Shown piece by piece: positions 44,582-52,980 of a DNA stretch of 64,000 nt. Numbering within the stretch: position 1 is the stretch's first letter; every line of letters begins with the position of its first letter. A program made the position numbers and the translations under genes. The stretch spans positions 65,566 through 129,565 of the forward strand of contig NZ_MCGQ01000005.1 of assembly GCF_002242805.1 (NCBI RefSeq), in the 5' to 3' direction. The notes under the pieces were generated by a model. The model searched no databases. It was not told the origin of the DNA and saw nothing but the letters and a program-made list of their open reading frames with translations. The stretch is from Streptomyces diastatochromogenes. Its GTDB lineage: Bacteria > Actinomycetota > Actinomycetes > Streptomycetales > Streptomycetaceae.

Positions 44582-47500
44582 TCAGTGGCAGGGCGGGTCG
44601 TAGGGCTCGCCGGGGACGTACGCGTTCCATTCGGGCTGGGTGATGACGTCACCGATGCTCTTGCAAAGGAGGTACTTCAGGTCCGGGGTGTTGGTGGCCC
44701 AGACGTCGATGTCCGTTCCGGCCGCGGCCAGCAGGGGCTTGCCGTGGGAGCTGTATGACAGGCTTCCGAAGCCCGTGAGGCTTCCTTGACCGAAGGCAAA
44801 CGCGCCCTTGTACACCGGAGCCTGCCAGTGGCTGACGTCCCACAGCTCAATGTGGTCCTCCGCGTGGACGTCGTTCGGATCGCCCGAGCTTGACCAGGCG
44901 AGGGTCCTGCCGTCCGGGCTGAAGGCGATGCCTCCTCCCGAGCCCATCGTGCGCATCACGGAAGGCTCGCCCGTGATGCGGCCGTCCTTGATCCGCCAGA
45001 GGCGCGTGGTGTCCTTGGTGTCGGTGGCGGCAAGCAGTCCGCCGTCGGGACGGAAGGCGGCACTCGACACACCGGCGCCCGGGGTCAGCCACTGGGTCGG
45101 CTGGGCTACCGGACGGTGTGGGTTCGCCACTGTCCAGGAGAGCAGCCTGTCGGCGGTGTTGGCGACCAGGAGCCGGCCCTTCGGGGAGAAGGTGACGAAG
45201 AAGACGTTGCCCTTCATGGCTGCGGTCTGCCGGGGGTGCGAGACGGCGGTGACGTCGAACACCTTCACCGAGGGTGGCTCGGTCCGGACATCGGTGTTGT
45301 CGTTGTTGTCGGCCACGGCCAGCAGATGTCCGTCCGCGCTGAAGGAGAGGTCCTCGATACCGTTGGCGATGTCCTTGATGGTGGCGATGACGGGTGCGCC
45401 GGACCGGCGGGTGTCCCGCAGCCGGACGACACGCTTGTTTCCGCTCATCTCGCTGAGTGCGAGGATCTTCCCGTCGGGGCTGAAGGCCGCCCCCTCCGCG
45501 CCGATCTCGCCACTGCCCGGCAGCCGTGCCAGGCTCTTGTGGAGCGTGGCCGTACCGGTCATGTCCCACAGGGCACCGCCGTTGGCACCGTGAATGACCA
45601 ACAGCCGCCGGGCACCTCCGCTGAACTTCGTGGTCACCTGGAAGCCGGACGGTGACTGACCGAAGCTGGCTGCAGCGGTGGGCTTTGCCGTGTTCTCCAC
45701 ATACCACAACAGAACTCCGCGGCCCGTGGCGCGCAGCAACCGGTGGCCGTGTGGTGTGAAGAGCGCCGGACCCGTCCCGTTGCCGTTTCCGTCGAGCTGG
45801 GCGGACTGTTTCAGGCGGGAACCCGGAGGGACGTCCCAGAGGTAGGTGTTGGTATCACAGCCGGTGGCGAGGACCTTTCCGTCCGGACTGAACGCGGCGG
45901 AGGCCAGGTTCGCCGCGCAGTCGGTCACATACTTCTCCTTCGCCGTGCCCGCCGACGTCGGCTCCCCCTGGCCCCGCAGCCGCCACAGACGGACACGGGT
46001 CTGGTCCCCGTCCCCCGGCCCGGCCAGCAGTCTGCTGTCCGGGCTGAACGCCACCCGGTGCAGCGGCTTTCCGTTCAGGTCGTAGGTCTGGGAGCCCAGC
46101 TTGAGACCGGGGAGGACCGCCGACGCCGAGGTGCGCCGCTGGTCCGACAGGTCCCAGAGCCGTACCTTGCCGTCGCTGCCGGCGCTGGCCAGGAGCCGCC
46201 CGGACGGGGCGAAGGTGAGCGAGTCGACGTTCCCGGTGTGGCCGCTCAGGGTGCGCAGCGGGCGTGGGGTGGACCGGTGGGCGATGTCCCACAGCTGGAT
46301 GGTTCCGTCGACGCGACCAAGAGCGAGGGTGCGACCGTCGGGGCTGATGGTCAGCGAGAGGGTCTTGACCCGCTGCCGCTCGGGGATCGCGATACGGCGC
46401 ACTCGGTCCAGCTCGGTGACGTCCCACAACCCCAGCGAGCCACTTGCCGTGCTGCCGGCCCGTACGACGGCCACAAGCCGTCCGTCGGGGCTGAGCGCCA
46501 CCGCACCGGTCCGCATCTGGCCCAGGTGCCCCAACCGCTTGCCGTGCGCCGTGTCCCACAGGACGACGTCTGAGCCGGTCGAGATGGCCATCCGTTCGCC
46601 CCGGGCATCCAGGGAGATGTCGTCGGCGGAGGCCTGGGACATGAAGACGCCCGGCTTCGCCATGGCGGCGAGCATCGAAGCCGTCCCGATCTGCGGGTCC
46701 AGCCGGTTCGCGACCAGGCTGAGCTGTTTGGCCAGCCCGGGGCGGCTGTCCCGCAGACGGTCCGCCTCCTCGGTGACCAGCCGTGCGACAGCCTCCCGAC
46801 GCTGAGCCGCCTCCTTCTGCCCCGACCACCAGGCCAGGACTCCCCCCGTTCCGGCCAGCAACGTCAGCACACACATGCAGGCGATCACCGCCCTGCGGAT
46901 GCGCACCCCGCGCCGTTCCTGGCGCCACGACTGGTTCAGGAACTCCGCGAGCCGTGGTTCGAGTTCACCGGCATGCCCCTTGCCCTCGGCGGCGGCGGTC
47001 AGACCCGCGCCCTCCAGGCGTTCTCGGGTGGCGGCGAGCCGGGGGCCCCGATAGAGCAGCGAGGGATGCCTGTCCGCCTCCCACCAGGTGGCGGCGTCGA
47101 CGGCGACCTGCTGCCGCGTGCGCAGCCAGTCGCGGTCCGCGTCGATCCACTCGCGCAGCCGGGGCCAGGTGTGCAGCAGGGCGTTGTGGCTGATGCGGAC
47201 GGTGTGCTCGTCGAGGACCAGCAGCCGTGCCGCGGCGAGCCGGTTCAGGGCCCGCTCGGCCGCCTGCGGGTCGGGCAGGCCGTCCAGCAGTACGGTCCGG
47301 TCGGCGGGGCGGCTGGTGTCCGGTGCGTCGTCGTCGATGTGCACCAGGCGGGGCAGCATGCGGCGTACGGCGGCACGGCCTGCGTCGTCCAGGTGCTCAT
47401 AGGTGTCGTCGGCGGTCTGTTTGATGGCTTCGTCGATGCCTCCGCTGTCGCGGTAGCCGGCGACGGTCAGCCGTCTGCCCTGTCGGTGTCGCCAGGTGGA

Positions 47501-49063
47501 CCAGAGTGCGTGGGAGAGCAGGGGCAGGGTGCCGGTCCGGGACCGGGTCAGCCGGGCTGCGCCCAGTTCGTGGATGAGCAGGTCCGCGAGGCCTTCGTCG
47601 AGTTCCAGGCCGACGGCGCCGGCCGGGCGCTCGATCGCGGCCCTCAGCTCCTCCTGCCCCATCGGGCTGACGAGCACCTGGTTGGACCGCAGCATCGAGT
47701 CCAGCTCGGGCAGGGCCTGGGCGTGCCCGTAGAAGTCGGCGCGCAGGGCGGCGACGACGAGCGTCCCGGCCTCGGCCAGGGCCGCCAACGCGGCGAGGAA
47801 CGCCGTGCGTTCGGTCCGGCTGCGGCAGAGGGTGAACAGCTCCTCCAGCTGGTCCACCACCAGCACCAGTCGCCGCCGGTCCGGAACGAGGTCGTGGACC
47901 CAGCCGACGGCGGCTTTCGGGTCCTCTGCCGACAGGACGGTGTCCCCCCGCAGGGCGGTGGTCAGGTTGCGGAGGGGGTGTTCGCCGGGGGTCAGGACCA
48001 GGCCGGGCCAGGCCGCCGAACCGGGCAGCAGCGGAGTTCCGGCCTGTAAGGCCGCGAGGAGTCCGGCGTGCAGCAGTGAGGTCTTGCCTGCGCCCGACGG
48101 GCCGACCACCGCCAGCGGCCGCCCCTGCTCCACGGCCTGGAGGCAGCCGCGGAGCAGTTCGTCGACCAGCTTCTCCCGGCCGTGGAAGAACTCCGCGTCG
48201 TCCACGGTGAACGCGTCGAGGCCCGGGTACGGGCAGGGGCCCGGCGCCGGTTCCTCGGCCGGGGTGCCGTCCGGCTCGTCGGTGGCCGGCGCGGCCGCGT
48301 TGACGGCGAGGACGAGTCCGCCGGAGCGGTCGCCTGCCTGGCGGCGGGGCAGCGGCCCGCCCCGGGACCGTAACGCGCGGAACAGGTGGTCGTAGACGTC
48401 GTCCAGGGTGAGCAGGCGCGGTGCGCGCGGGTCGCCGTCCCGCAGCAGGCTGATCAACTCGCCGGTGAGGGCGGTGTGTTCGGCGTCGTCGGGTGCCAGC
48501 GCCAGCTGCTCGGCGGAGCCCATCAGGTACATCCCGTGCCCGGATGGCAGGGAGAAGGCCGCGGGCTGGGGTGTACCGGCGCCGAGCCGGGCGCGTCCGG
48601 AGAAGCAGCAGTCCAGGACGACGATCACCGACGCGGCGCGGCACAGGGTGAGCGCCTCGCGCAGCGCCGAGAACGACAGCGCCTGGTGTGCGGCGAGGCC
48701 CGGGGTCAGCCGGTCGGTGGCGGTGGCGGCGAGGTACAGCTCGTCGCCGGGGCCGATGAGGCCGTGGCCCACGTAGTACACGAGCAGGGTGCTCTCGGCC
48801 TCCTGCGCCGCGTCGGCGACGGCCAGGGCCATCGTGCGGGCGTCCGCCGGGTCGACGAGGGTGCGCAGCCGGTCGGGGGTCACTCCGCAGCGCTCGGCCA
48901 GGACGGCCGCCAGTGCTTCGACGCTGCGCGGCACCGCCGGTACGGAGGTCAGCGTCGGGCCGTCGTGCGTGCCGGTGCCTATGAGCAGCACCCGCGCGCC
49001 GGAGGATGCCAGGGCGGTGGTGGGCGTGGCGAGGGCCGGTGACTCGGCGGGCCGGGTGGTCAT
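44582..49063 (-). CDS. Caspase-nSTAND NTPase-WD40 conflict protein
   Basis: This 1493-residue protein has three modules. Residues 20-255 form a caspase-like (C14) protease with the dyad in YYVGHG (His100) and DCCFSG (Cys153). Residues 280-700 form an nSTAND NTPase with Walker A VGPSGAGKTS (319-328) and Walker B LVLVVDQLEE, then a winged-helix-like part. A single membrane span lies near residue 720-745, followed by a coiled stretch and about a dozen WD40 repeats (about 830-1470). The predicted role is a signal-triggered effector for cell death or defence. Two in-frame TTA codons occur (Leu231, Leu339). ATG 49063 overlaps the EACC1 stop (TTATGA); a longer open frame to 50779 is antisense to the PL9 gene region and rejected. 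Confidence 0.88.
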   Translation of the reverse strand: MTTRPAESPALATPTTALASSGARVLLIGTGTHDGPTLTSVPAVPRSVEALAAVLAERCGVTPDRLRTLVDPADARTMALAVADAAQEAESTLLVYYVGHGLIGPGDELYLAATATDRLTPGLAAHQALSFSALREALTLCRAASVIVVLDCCFSGRARLGAGTPQPAAFSLPSGHGMYLMGSAEQLALAPDDAEHTALTGELISLLRDGDPRAPRLLTLDDVYDHLFRALRSRGGPLPRRQAGDRSGGLVLAVNAAAPATDEPDGTPAEEPAPGPCPYPGLDAFTVDDAEFFHGREKLVDELLRGCLQAVEQGRPLAVVGPSGAGKTSLLHAGLLAALQAGTPLLPGSAAWPGLVLTPGEHPLRNLTTALRGDTVLSAEDPKAAVGWVHDLVPDRRRLVLVVDQLEELFTLCRSRTERTAFLAALAALAEAGTLVVAALRADFYGHAQALPELDSMLRSNQVLVSPMGQEELRAAIERPAGAVGLELDEGLADLLIHELGAARLTRSRTGTLPLLSHALWSTWRHRQGRRLTVAGYRDSGGIDEAIKQTADDTYEHLDDAGRAAVRRMLPRLVHIDDDAPDTSRPADRTVLLDGLPDPQAAERALNRLAAARLLVLDEHTVRISHNALLHTWPRLREWIDADRDWLRTRQQVAVDAATWWEADRHPSLLYRGPRLAATRERLEGAGLTAAAEGKGHAGELEPRLAEFLNQSWRQERRGVRIRRAVIACMCVLTLLAGTGGVLAWWSGQKEAAQRREAVARLVTEEADRLRDSRPGLAKQLSLVANRLDPQIGTASMLAAMAKPGVFMSQASADDISLDARGERMAISTGSDVVLWDTAHGKRLGHLGQMRTGAVALSPDGRLVAVVRAGSTASGSLGLWDVTELDRVRRIAIPERQRVKTLSLTISPDGRTLALGRVDGTIQLWDIAHRSTPRPLRTLSGHTGNVDSLTFAPSGRLLASAGSDGKVRLWDLSDQRRTSASAVLPGLKLGSQTYDLNGKPLHRVAFSPDSRLLAGPGDGDQTRVRLWRLRGQGEPTSAGTAKEKYVTDCAANLASAAFSPDGKVLATGCDTNTYLWDVPPGSRLKQSAQLDGNGNGTGPALFTPHGHRLLRATGRGVLLWYVENTAKPTAAASFGQSPSGFQVTTKFSGGARRLLVIHGANGGALWDMTGTATLHKSLARLPGSGEIGAEGAAFSPDGKILALSEMSGNKRVVRLRDTRRSGAPVIATIKDIANGIEDLSFSADGHLLAVADNNDNTDVRTEPPSVKVFDVTAVSHPRQTAAMKGNVFFVTFSPKGRLLVANTADRLLSWTVANPHRPVAQPTQWLTPGAGVSSAAFRPDGGLLAATDTKDTTRLWRIKDGRITGEPSVMRTMGSGGGIAFSPDGRTLAWSSSGDPNDVHAEDHIELWDVSHWQAPVYKGAFAFGQGSLTGFGSLSYSSHGKPLLAAAGTDIDVWATNTPDLKYLLCKSIGDVITQPEWNAYVPGEPYDPPCH

Positions 49064-49485
49064 AACGCGCCGCCGTCCGGTCCCGGGCCGCCCTGACCGC
49101 CCTGGCCGCCTTCCAGGAGCCGGGAGGAGTCGGTCACGAAGGCGCGCAGTTCCTGGGGGGTCATCGGCCCGACGAGCTTCGTGGAGATCTCCAGCGAGGC
49201 GCCGTCGGACCGGGTCGCCTTGACGGTGACGTCGCTGTGCCGGCTGCGGATCCAGGCGACCACGGCGGTGGTGAGTCCGGTGACCGCCCCGCCCGAGCCG
49301 AGCGCGACCACCAGGCCGTCCAGCACCGGGCCCAGGGTGCCGGGCACCGGTGGTCTCTCCTGCGGGGTGACCCGGCCGCGCAGCTCGTCCTCCTGGGTGA
49401 GCCAGGCGAGCAGCGACCTCGTCTCGTCGGCCGCGCCGGCAACGTCGGCATCGTCCGTGACGCGGACATCCACACGTACGTCCAC
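49060..49485 (-). CDS. EACC1-like effector-associated protein
   Basis: This small protein of about 141 residues resembles effector-associated constant component 1 (EACC1) of actinobacterial nSTAND conflict systems: GTLGPVLDGLVVALGSGGAV, then TTAVVAWIRSRHSDVTVKA, and a beta-rich SLEISTKLVGPMTPQELRAF. GTG 49485 is preferred because GGGGGAA lies upstream; an ATG at 49587 in frame gives 175 residues but has no ribosome-binding site. Its last codon is TTA, overlapping the ATG of the caspase gene. Such proteins are thought to regulate or recruit the effector. Confidence 0.75.
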   Translation of the reverse strand: MDVRVDVRVTDDADVAGAADETRSLLAWLTQEDELRGRVTPQERPPVPGTLGPVLDGLVVALGSGGAVTGLTTAVVAWIRSRHSDVTVKATRSDGASLEISTKLVGPMTPQELRAFVTDSSRLLEGGQGGQGGPGPDGGAL

Positions 49486-49587
49486 AGGTTCCCCCGATCC
49501 TGCATCCTGTCCCAATGGACCGTCGGACAACAGCGTAGAGGGAGCGGGGGAAACCTGACCCGGTAATTCCGGTCGCTGATCGGTCAT

Positions 49588-49611
49588 CTGGTTCGCCGTC
49601 TGGTTCGCCGT
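49588..49611. repeat. Two perfect tandem 12-bp copies between PL9 and the EACC1 frame
   Basis: The 24 bases 49588-49611 are exactly two copies of CTGGTTCGCCGT. They fill the interval between the PL9 stop and the upstream ATG (49587) of the EACC1 frame. They may come from slippage at an insertion junction. Confidence 0.7.
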
Positions 49612-50715
49612 CTAGTTCATGGTCGCCCCGATCGTCGTGCTCCCCGTCGTCAGGAACGTCGTCGACGGCAGGGAGCCGTCCGACTTGCGGGCGTTGTACG
49701 TAGTCGACGCGTCCGTGGAGACGAAGGACGGGGTGGAGATGCCGGAGTCCCAGTTGTTGCCGGCGGAGACCACCGAGGAGCCCTTGCTGACCAGTCCGCT
49801 GCCGTTGCTCACCGCGAGGTTCTTGCCGAGGCGGGCGGAGCTGGTGGCGAAGTAGTAGCCCCACTTGGCGTTGGCGTAGGCGGTGGTGCGGTTGATGACG
49901 ATCGCGCCGGTGTTGGAGTTCTCCGTGAAGCCGTTGCCGGCGTTGTCCCAGGCGGCGGAGTTGTTGACGACGTGGGCGACCGTCACACCGTTGCCGCCCA
50001 GCTTGTAGCCGTTGCCGTTGCCCTCGAAGGCGGAGTCGCCCCAGCGGTTCTTGCCGTTGCCGAAGGACCAGGTGTGCTCGATGGTGACCGGGGAGGAGAA
50101 GGACCACAGGTCGATGCCGTCGTCGGAGTTGTTGTAGAGGCGCGCTCCGGTGACCAGGTTGCCGGTGCCCGAGCCGAACTTGATGGCGACCCCGTCCGCG
50201 TTCTGGCCGTGGGTGGCGGCGTCGTAGTTGCCGTAACTGTCCAGGTTCTTGACCGTGTTGTTCACGGTCCCGTCCCCGGTGAGGGTGAAGCCGGAGTCGC
50301 CGCCGTTGATGGTCTTGATGTTGTTCCAGTTGGTGCCGGTGCAGGACTGGCAGACGACCGCGCTGTCCGGGGAGTTCTGGAAGGTGATGTTGGAGACGTT
50401 CCAGTAGTCGGCGGTCAGCTTGAAGATCCAGGAGCCGGAGGACAGCGAGGAGCCGTCGATCTTCACGGTCTCGGAGCCGTACGCGGTGAGGGTGATCGGG
50501 GACGAGGAGGTGCCGTTGGCCGTCGACTGGAGGGTCGCGGTCGGGTAGTAGGTGCCGCCGCGCACCTGGATGACGGTGCCGGCGGTGGCGTTCTTGATGG
50601 CGTTCGTCAGGTCGGTGGAGTTGCTGACCACCACGGTCGCGGCGTGCGCGGGCGTGGCGACCAGGCCGAGCCCGGCGATGGCGAGGACGGTGAGGGTGCT
50701 CTTGATGCGAAGCAT
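49612..50715 (-). CDS. Secreted pectate lyase, PL9 (paralogue B)
   Basis: This 367-residue secreted beta-helix protein has a signal peptide ending near PAHAATV and the PL9 calcium (YNNSDDGIDLWSF) and lysine (DSAFEGNGNGYKLGG) motifs. It is highly similar to paralogue A at 41290, but has a Cys pair in VVCQSCTGTNWN that the other lacks. ATG 50715 starts the signal peptide. It lies 23 bases after the CE8 gene and before the EACC1/caspase pair on the same strand. Confidence 0.92.
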   Translation of the reverse strand: MLRIKSTLTVLAIAGLGLVATPAHAATVVVSNSTDLTNAIKNATAGTVIQVRGGTYYPTATLQSTANGTSSSPITLTAYGSETVKIDGSSLSSGSWIFKLTADYWNVSNITFQNSPDSAVVCQSCTGTNWNNIKTINGGDSGFTLTGDGTVNNTVKNLDSYGNYDAATHGQNADGVAIKFGSGTGNLVTGARLYNNSDDGIDLWSFSSPVTIEHTWSFGNGKNRWGDSAFEGNGNGYKLGGNGVTVAHVVNNSAAWDNAGNGFTENSNTGAIVINRTTAYANAKWGYYFATSSARLGKNLAVSNGSGLVSKGSSVVSAGNNWDSGISTPSFVSTDASTTYNARKSDGSLPSTTFLTTGSTTIGATMN

Positions 50716-50738
50716 GACGTGCGGGTCCCTTCGTCGGC

Positions 50739-51788
50739 TCAGAGCGAGCGGTGGGGGTGGGAGTGGGGGTGCCAGTCACCGAGGTAGGCGGCGGGGGTGT
50801 GCAGCGTGGCCTCGGCGTCGGTGAGCTGGGGCCGGTTGGCGGGGACGGTGATCACCGCGCCCGGACCCGAGTTGCGGTACTCGTGAAAGCGCATGGACTG
50901 CCACGGGTAGGCGTCCCGCATGGTGGTGTAGGGGGTGACCGGGTCGATGCCGGGCCCGATGAGGCTGTCCCGGACGACGAGCGAGGGCCAGGCGGTGGTC
51001 TCGTACGACGGCACCCACGGCCGGGCCAGCTTGTACGCCGAGTCCTCCGCACCGGAGGTGAACCGGGAGCGGACGGCGAGGATGCCGTGCGGGTTGGCGC
51101 GGGCGGTGGACGGGGCGAAGACCATGCCCTTGGGGGTGAAGGTGACGTCCCGCCGCAGGGTGTGGAAGCGGCAGCGGTCGAAGACCGCTGCCGCCCGTCC
51201 GAAGACGAAGTCGACGTCGCCCTCGATGTGGCAGTTCCGGTAGTACTGCCGGTCGAAGGAGTCCAGGGCGGTGGTGTCCGCGAACAGGGTGTCCTGGTGG
51301 GCGAGCAGTCGGACGTTCGCGAAATACGAGCGGTCTCCGGTGACGTAGGCGGCGACCGCCTGGGTCCCGGTGATGTCCGGGTGGTCGGCGCGCAGCCAGT
51401 CGTTGGCGAGGGTCAGGTCGCGCACGGTCAGCCCGGGAGCGGCCGAGCTGAAGGTGGCGGACCCGGCGGTGCCGTAGGTGCCCGAGCCGTCGGGCTTCTG
51501 GGTGCCGTTGGCGTTGTCGTGGACGATGACGACGTCACGGGGGTCGCCCGTGATCCCGCATATCGTCAACTCGCCCTTGTCGGATGGCACGTTGACGACC
51601 TCGCGGTACGTCCCCGGGTGGACGAGGATCGTCCGGCCCGGGCCGTCGACGGCGTTCACGGCGGCCTGGACGGAGTCGCCGGGGCGGACGTGCAGGACGG
51701 GGCGGCCAGCAGCGAACACCGGGGATGCGCTCATGGCCACGAGTCCGCCCGCGATACCCGCGAGCAGCGCGCGTCGGGGCAGCGGCAT
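50739..51788 (-). CDS. Secreted pectinesterase (CE8), paralogue 1
   Basis: This 349-residue pectin methylesterase has a signal peptide (MPLPRRALLAGIAGGLVAMS). CE8 motifs: GTYREVVNV, the Gln in LAHQDTLFAD, the Asp pair in NCHIEGDVDFVFG and the Arg in YKLARPW. It removes methyl esters from homogalacturonan so that pectate lyases can cut. ATG 51788 overlaps the stop of the second CE8 gene (ATGA), so both are co-translated. C-terminal His repeats (HPHSHPHRSL) are unusual. Confidence 0.93.
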   Translation of the reverse strand: MPLPRRALLAGIAGGLVAMSASPVFAAGRPVLHVRPGDSVQAAVNAVDGPGRTILVHPGTYREVVNVPSDKGELTICGITGDPRDVVIVHDNANGTQKPDGSGTYGTAGSATFSSAAPGLTVRDLTLANDWLRADHPDITGTQAVAAYVTGDRSYFANVRLLAHQDTLFADTTALDSFDRQYYRNCHIEGDVDFVFGRAAAVFDRCRFHTLRRDVTFTPKGMVFAPSTARANPHGILAVRSRFTSGAEDSAYKLARPWVPSYETTAWPSLVVRDSLIGPGIDPVTPYTTMRDAYPWQSMRFHEYRNSGPGAVITVPANRPQLTDAEATLHTPAAYLGDWHPHSHPHRSL

Positions 51789-52909
51789 CAGCAGCCCTCC
51801 CACGGGGTCCAGTCCCCGAGATAAGCCTCCCGGGTTGCCGACTCGGCTTGTTCGTCCGTCAGTTGGGGCCGGTTCTCCGGGACGGTGACGGCCGCGCCGG
51901 GGCCGGTGTTCCGGTACTCGGCGAACCGCTGGTTCTGCCACGGGTAGGTGGCCGACATGTTGGTGTAGGGCGCGGCCGCGTCGATGCCGGGGCCGAGCCA
52001 GGTGTCGCGGACGGTGAGCATGGGGCGGGCGGTGGGATCGGAGCCGGGCACCCAGGGGCGGGCCAGTTTGTAGCAGGCGTCCGGGGCTCCGCTGCTGATG
52101 TGGCTGCGGGTGACCAGGTAGCCGCGCGGGTTGGCGACGGCCGTGGAGGGGGCGAAGACGAAGCCGTACGGCGCGGCGGCCAGGTCGGTGCGGTTCAGGG
52201 TGCGGAAGTGGCAGTGCTCGTAGACGGCGGTGGCCCGGCCGAAGACGAAGTCGACGTCGCCCTCGACGTAGCAGTGGGCGTAGTACTGGCGGGCGAAGGT
52301 GCCGAGGGCCGTCGAGTCGGCGTACAGGGTGTCCTGGTGGCCGAGGAAACGGCAGTGCAGGAAGGCGCCGCGGTCGCCCTGCACCTTGATGGCGACGGCC
52401 TGGGTGCCGCTGATGTCCGGGTGGTCGGCGCGCAGCCAGTCGTTGGCGAAGGTGATCCAGCGGGCGGTGAAGCCGTCGGCCTGCACGGTCGTCGTGGCCG
52501 ACCCGGTGGTGCCGTAGGTGCCGCCGCCGGGCTTGGGGGTGCCGGCCGCGTGGTCGTAGACGATGACGACGTCCCGGGGGTCCTCGGAGGCGCCGATCCA
52601 GGTCATCTCCGTACGGCCGGCGTCGACGGCGACCGTCTCCCGGTAGGTGCCGGGTGCGAGGACCAGCGTCCGGCCGCTGCCGGTGGCGGAGGTCACCGCG
52701 GCCTGCACGGAGGTGAAGTCACCGCGGCCGTTCGGGTCGATGTACAGGGTCCCCGGGGTGAGGCGGCGGGCCGGTGACCCGTACCGGCCGAACGTGCGCG
52801 GTCCCCCGGCGGCCCGCGCGGGGACGGCGGCGAGGCCGAGCGCGGTGGCGGCCCCGGCGCTCGCGACCAGCAAGCGCCGTCTGGACAGGGGAAGTTGGGG
52901 CGAGGGCAT
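51788..52909 (-). CDS. Secreted pectinesterase (CE8), paralogue 2
   Basis: This 373-residue CE8 enzyme has a signal peptide with a basic RRRLL start and Ala-rich core. Catalytic parts are LGHQDTLYAD (Gln), HCYVEGDVDFVFG (two Asp) and YKLARPWVPG (Arg). It is about as similar to paralogue 1 as expected for a tandem duplication that has since diverged. GGAG lies 7 bases before ATG 52909. A perfect hairpin terminator lies upstream, so this pair may have its own promoter. Confidence 0.93.
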   Translation of the reverse strand: MPSPQLPLSRRRLLVASAGAATALGLAAVPARAAGGPRTFGRYGSPARRLTPGTLYIDPNGRGDFTSVQAAVTSATGSGRTLVLAPGTYRETVAVDAGRTEMTWIGASEDPRDVVIVYDHAAGTPKPGGGTYGTTGSATTTVQADGFTARWITFANDWLRADHPDISGTQAVAIKVQGDRGAFLHCRFLGHQDTLYADSTALGTFARQYYAHCYVEGDVDFVFGRATAVYEHCHFRTLNRTDLAAAPYGFVFAPSTAVANPRGYLVTRSHISSGAPDACYKLARPWVPGSDPTARPMLTVRDTWLGPGIDAAAPYTNMSATYPWQNQRFAEYRNTGPGAAVTVPENRPQLTDEQAESATREAYLGDWTPWEGC

Positions 52910-52953
52910 GGGAGTGCTCCTTCGCGGTGCGGCTCGTGAGAGGAGAGGGGGAT

Positions 52954-52975
52954 CGGGGCCGGAGGTCCGGCCCCG
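52954..52975 (-). terminator. Hairpin after PL1 gene
   Basis: CGGGGCCGGA (52954-52963) pairs perfectly with TCCGGCCCCG (52966-52975) downstream of the PL1 stop at 52981. With a tiny loop it should fold as a compact stem. It separates PL1 from the CE8 pair. Confidence 0.65.
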
Positions 52976-52980
52976 GTGGG

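Noticed and set aside
44582..50779. A single 2065-codon reading frame over the caspase and PL9 regions
   Set aside because: Only the part from 49063 downward has domain sense; upstream it runs through EACC1 and PL9 genes in a different frame on the same strand, which is a high-GC artefact.
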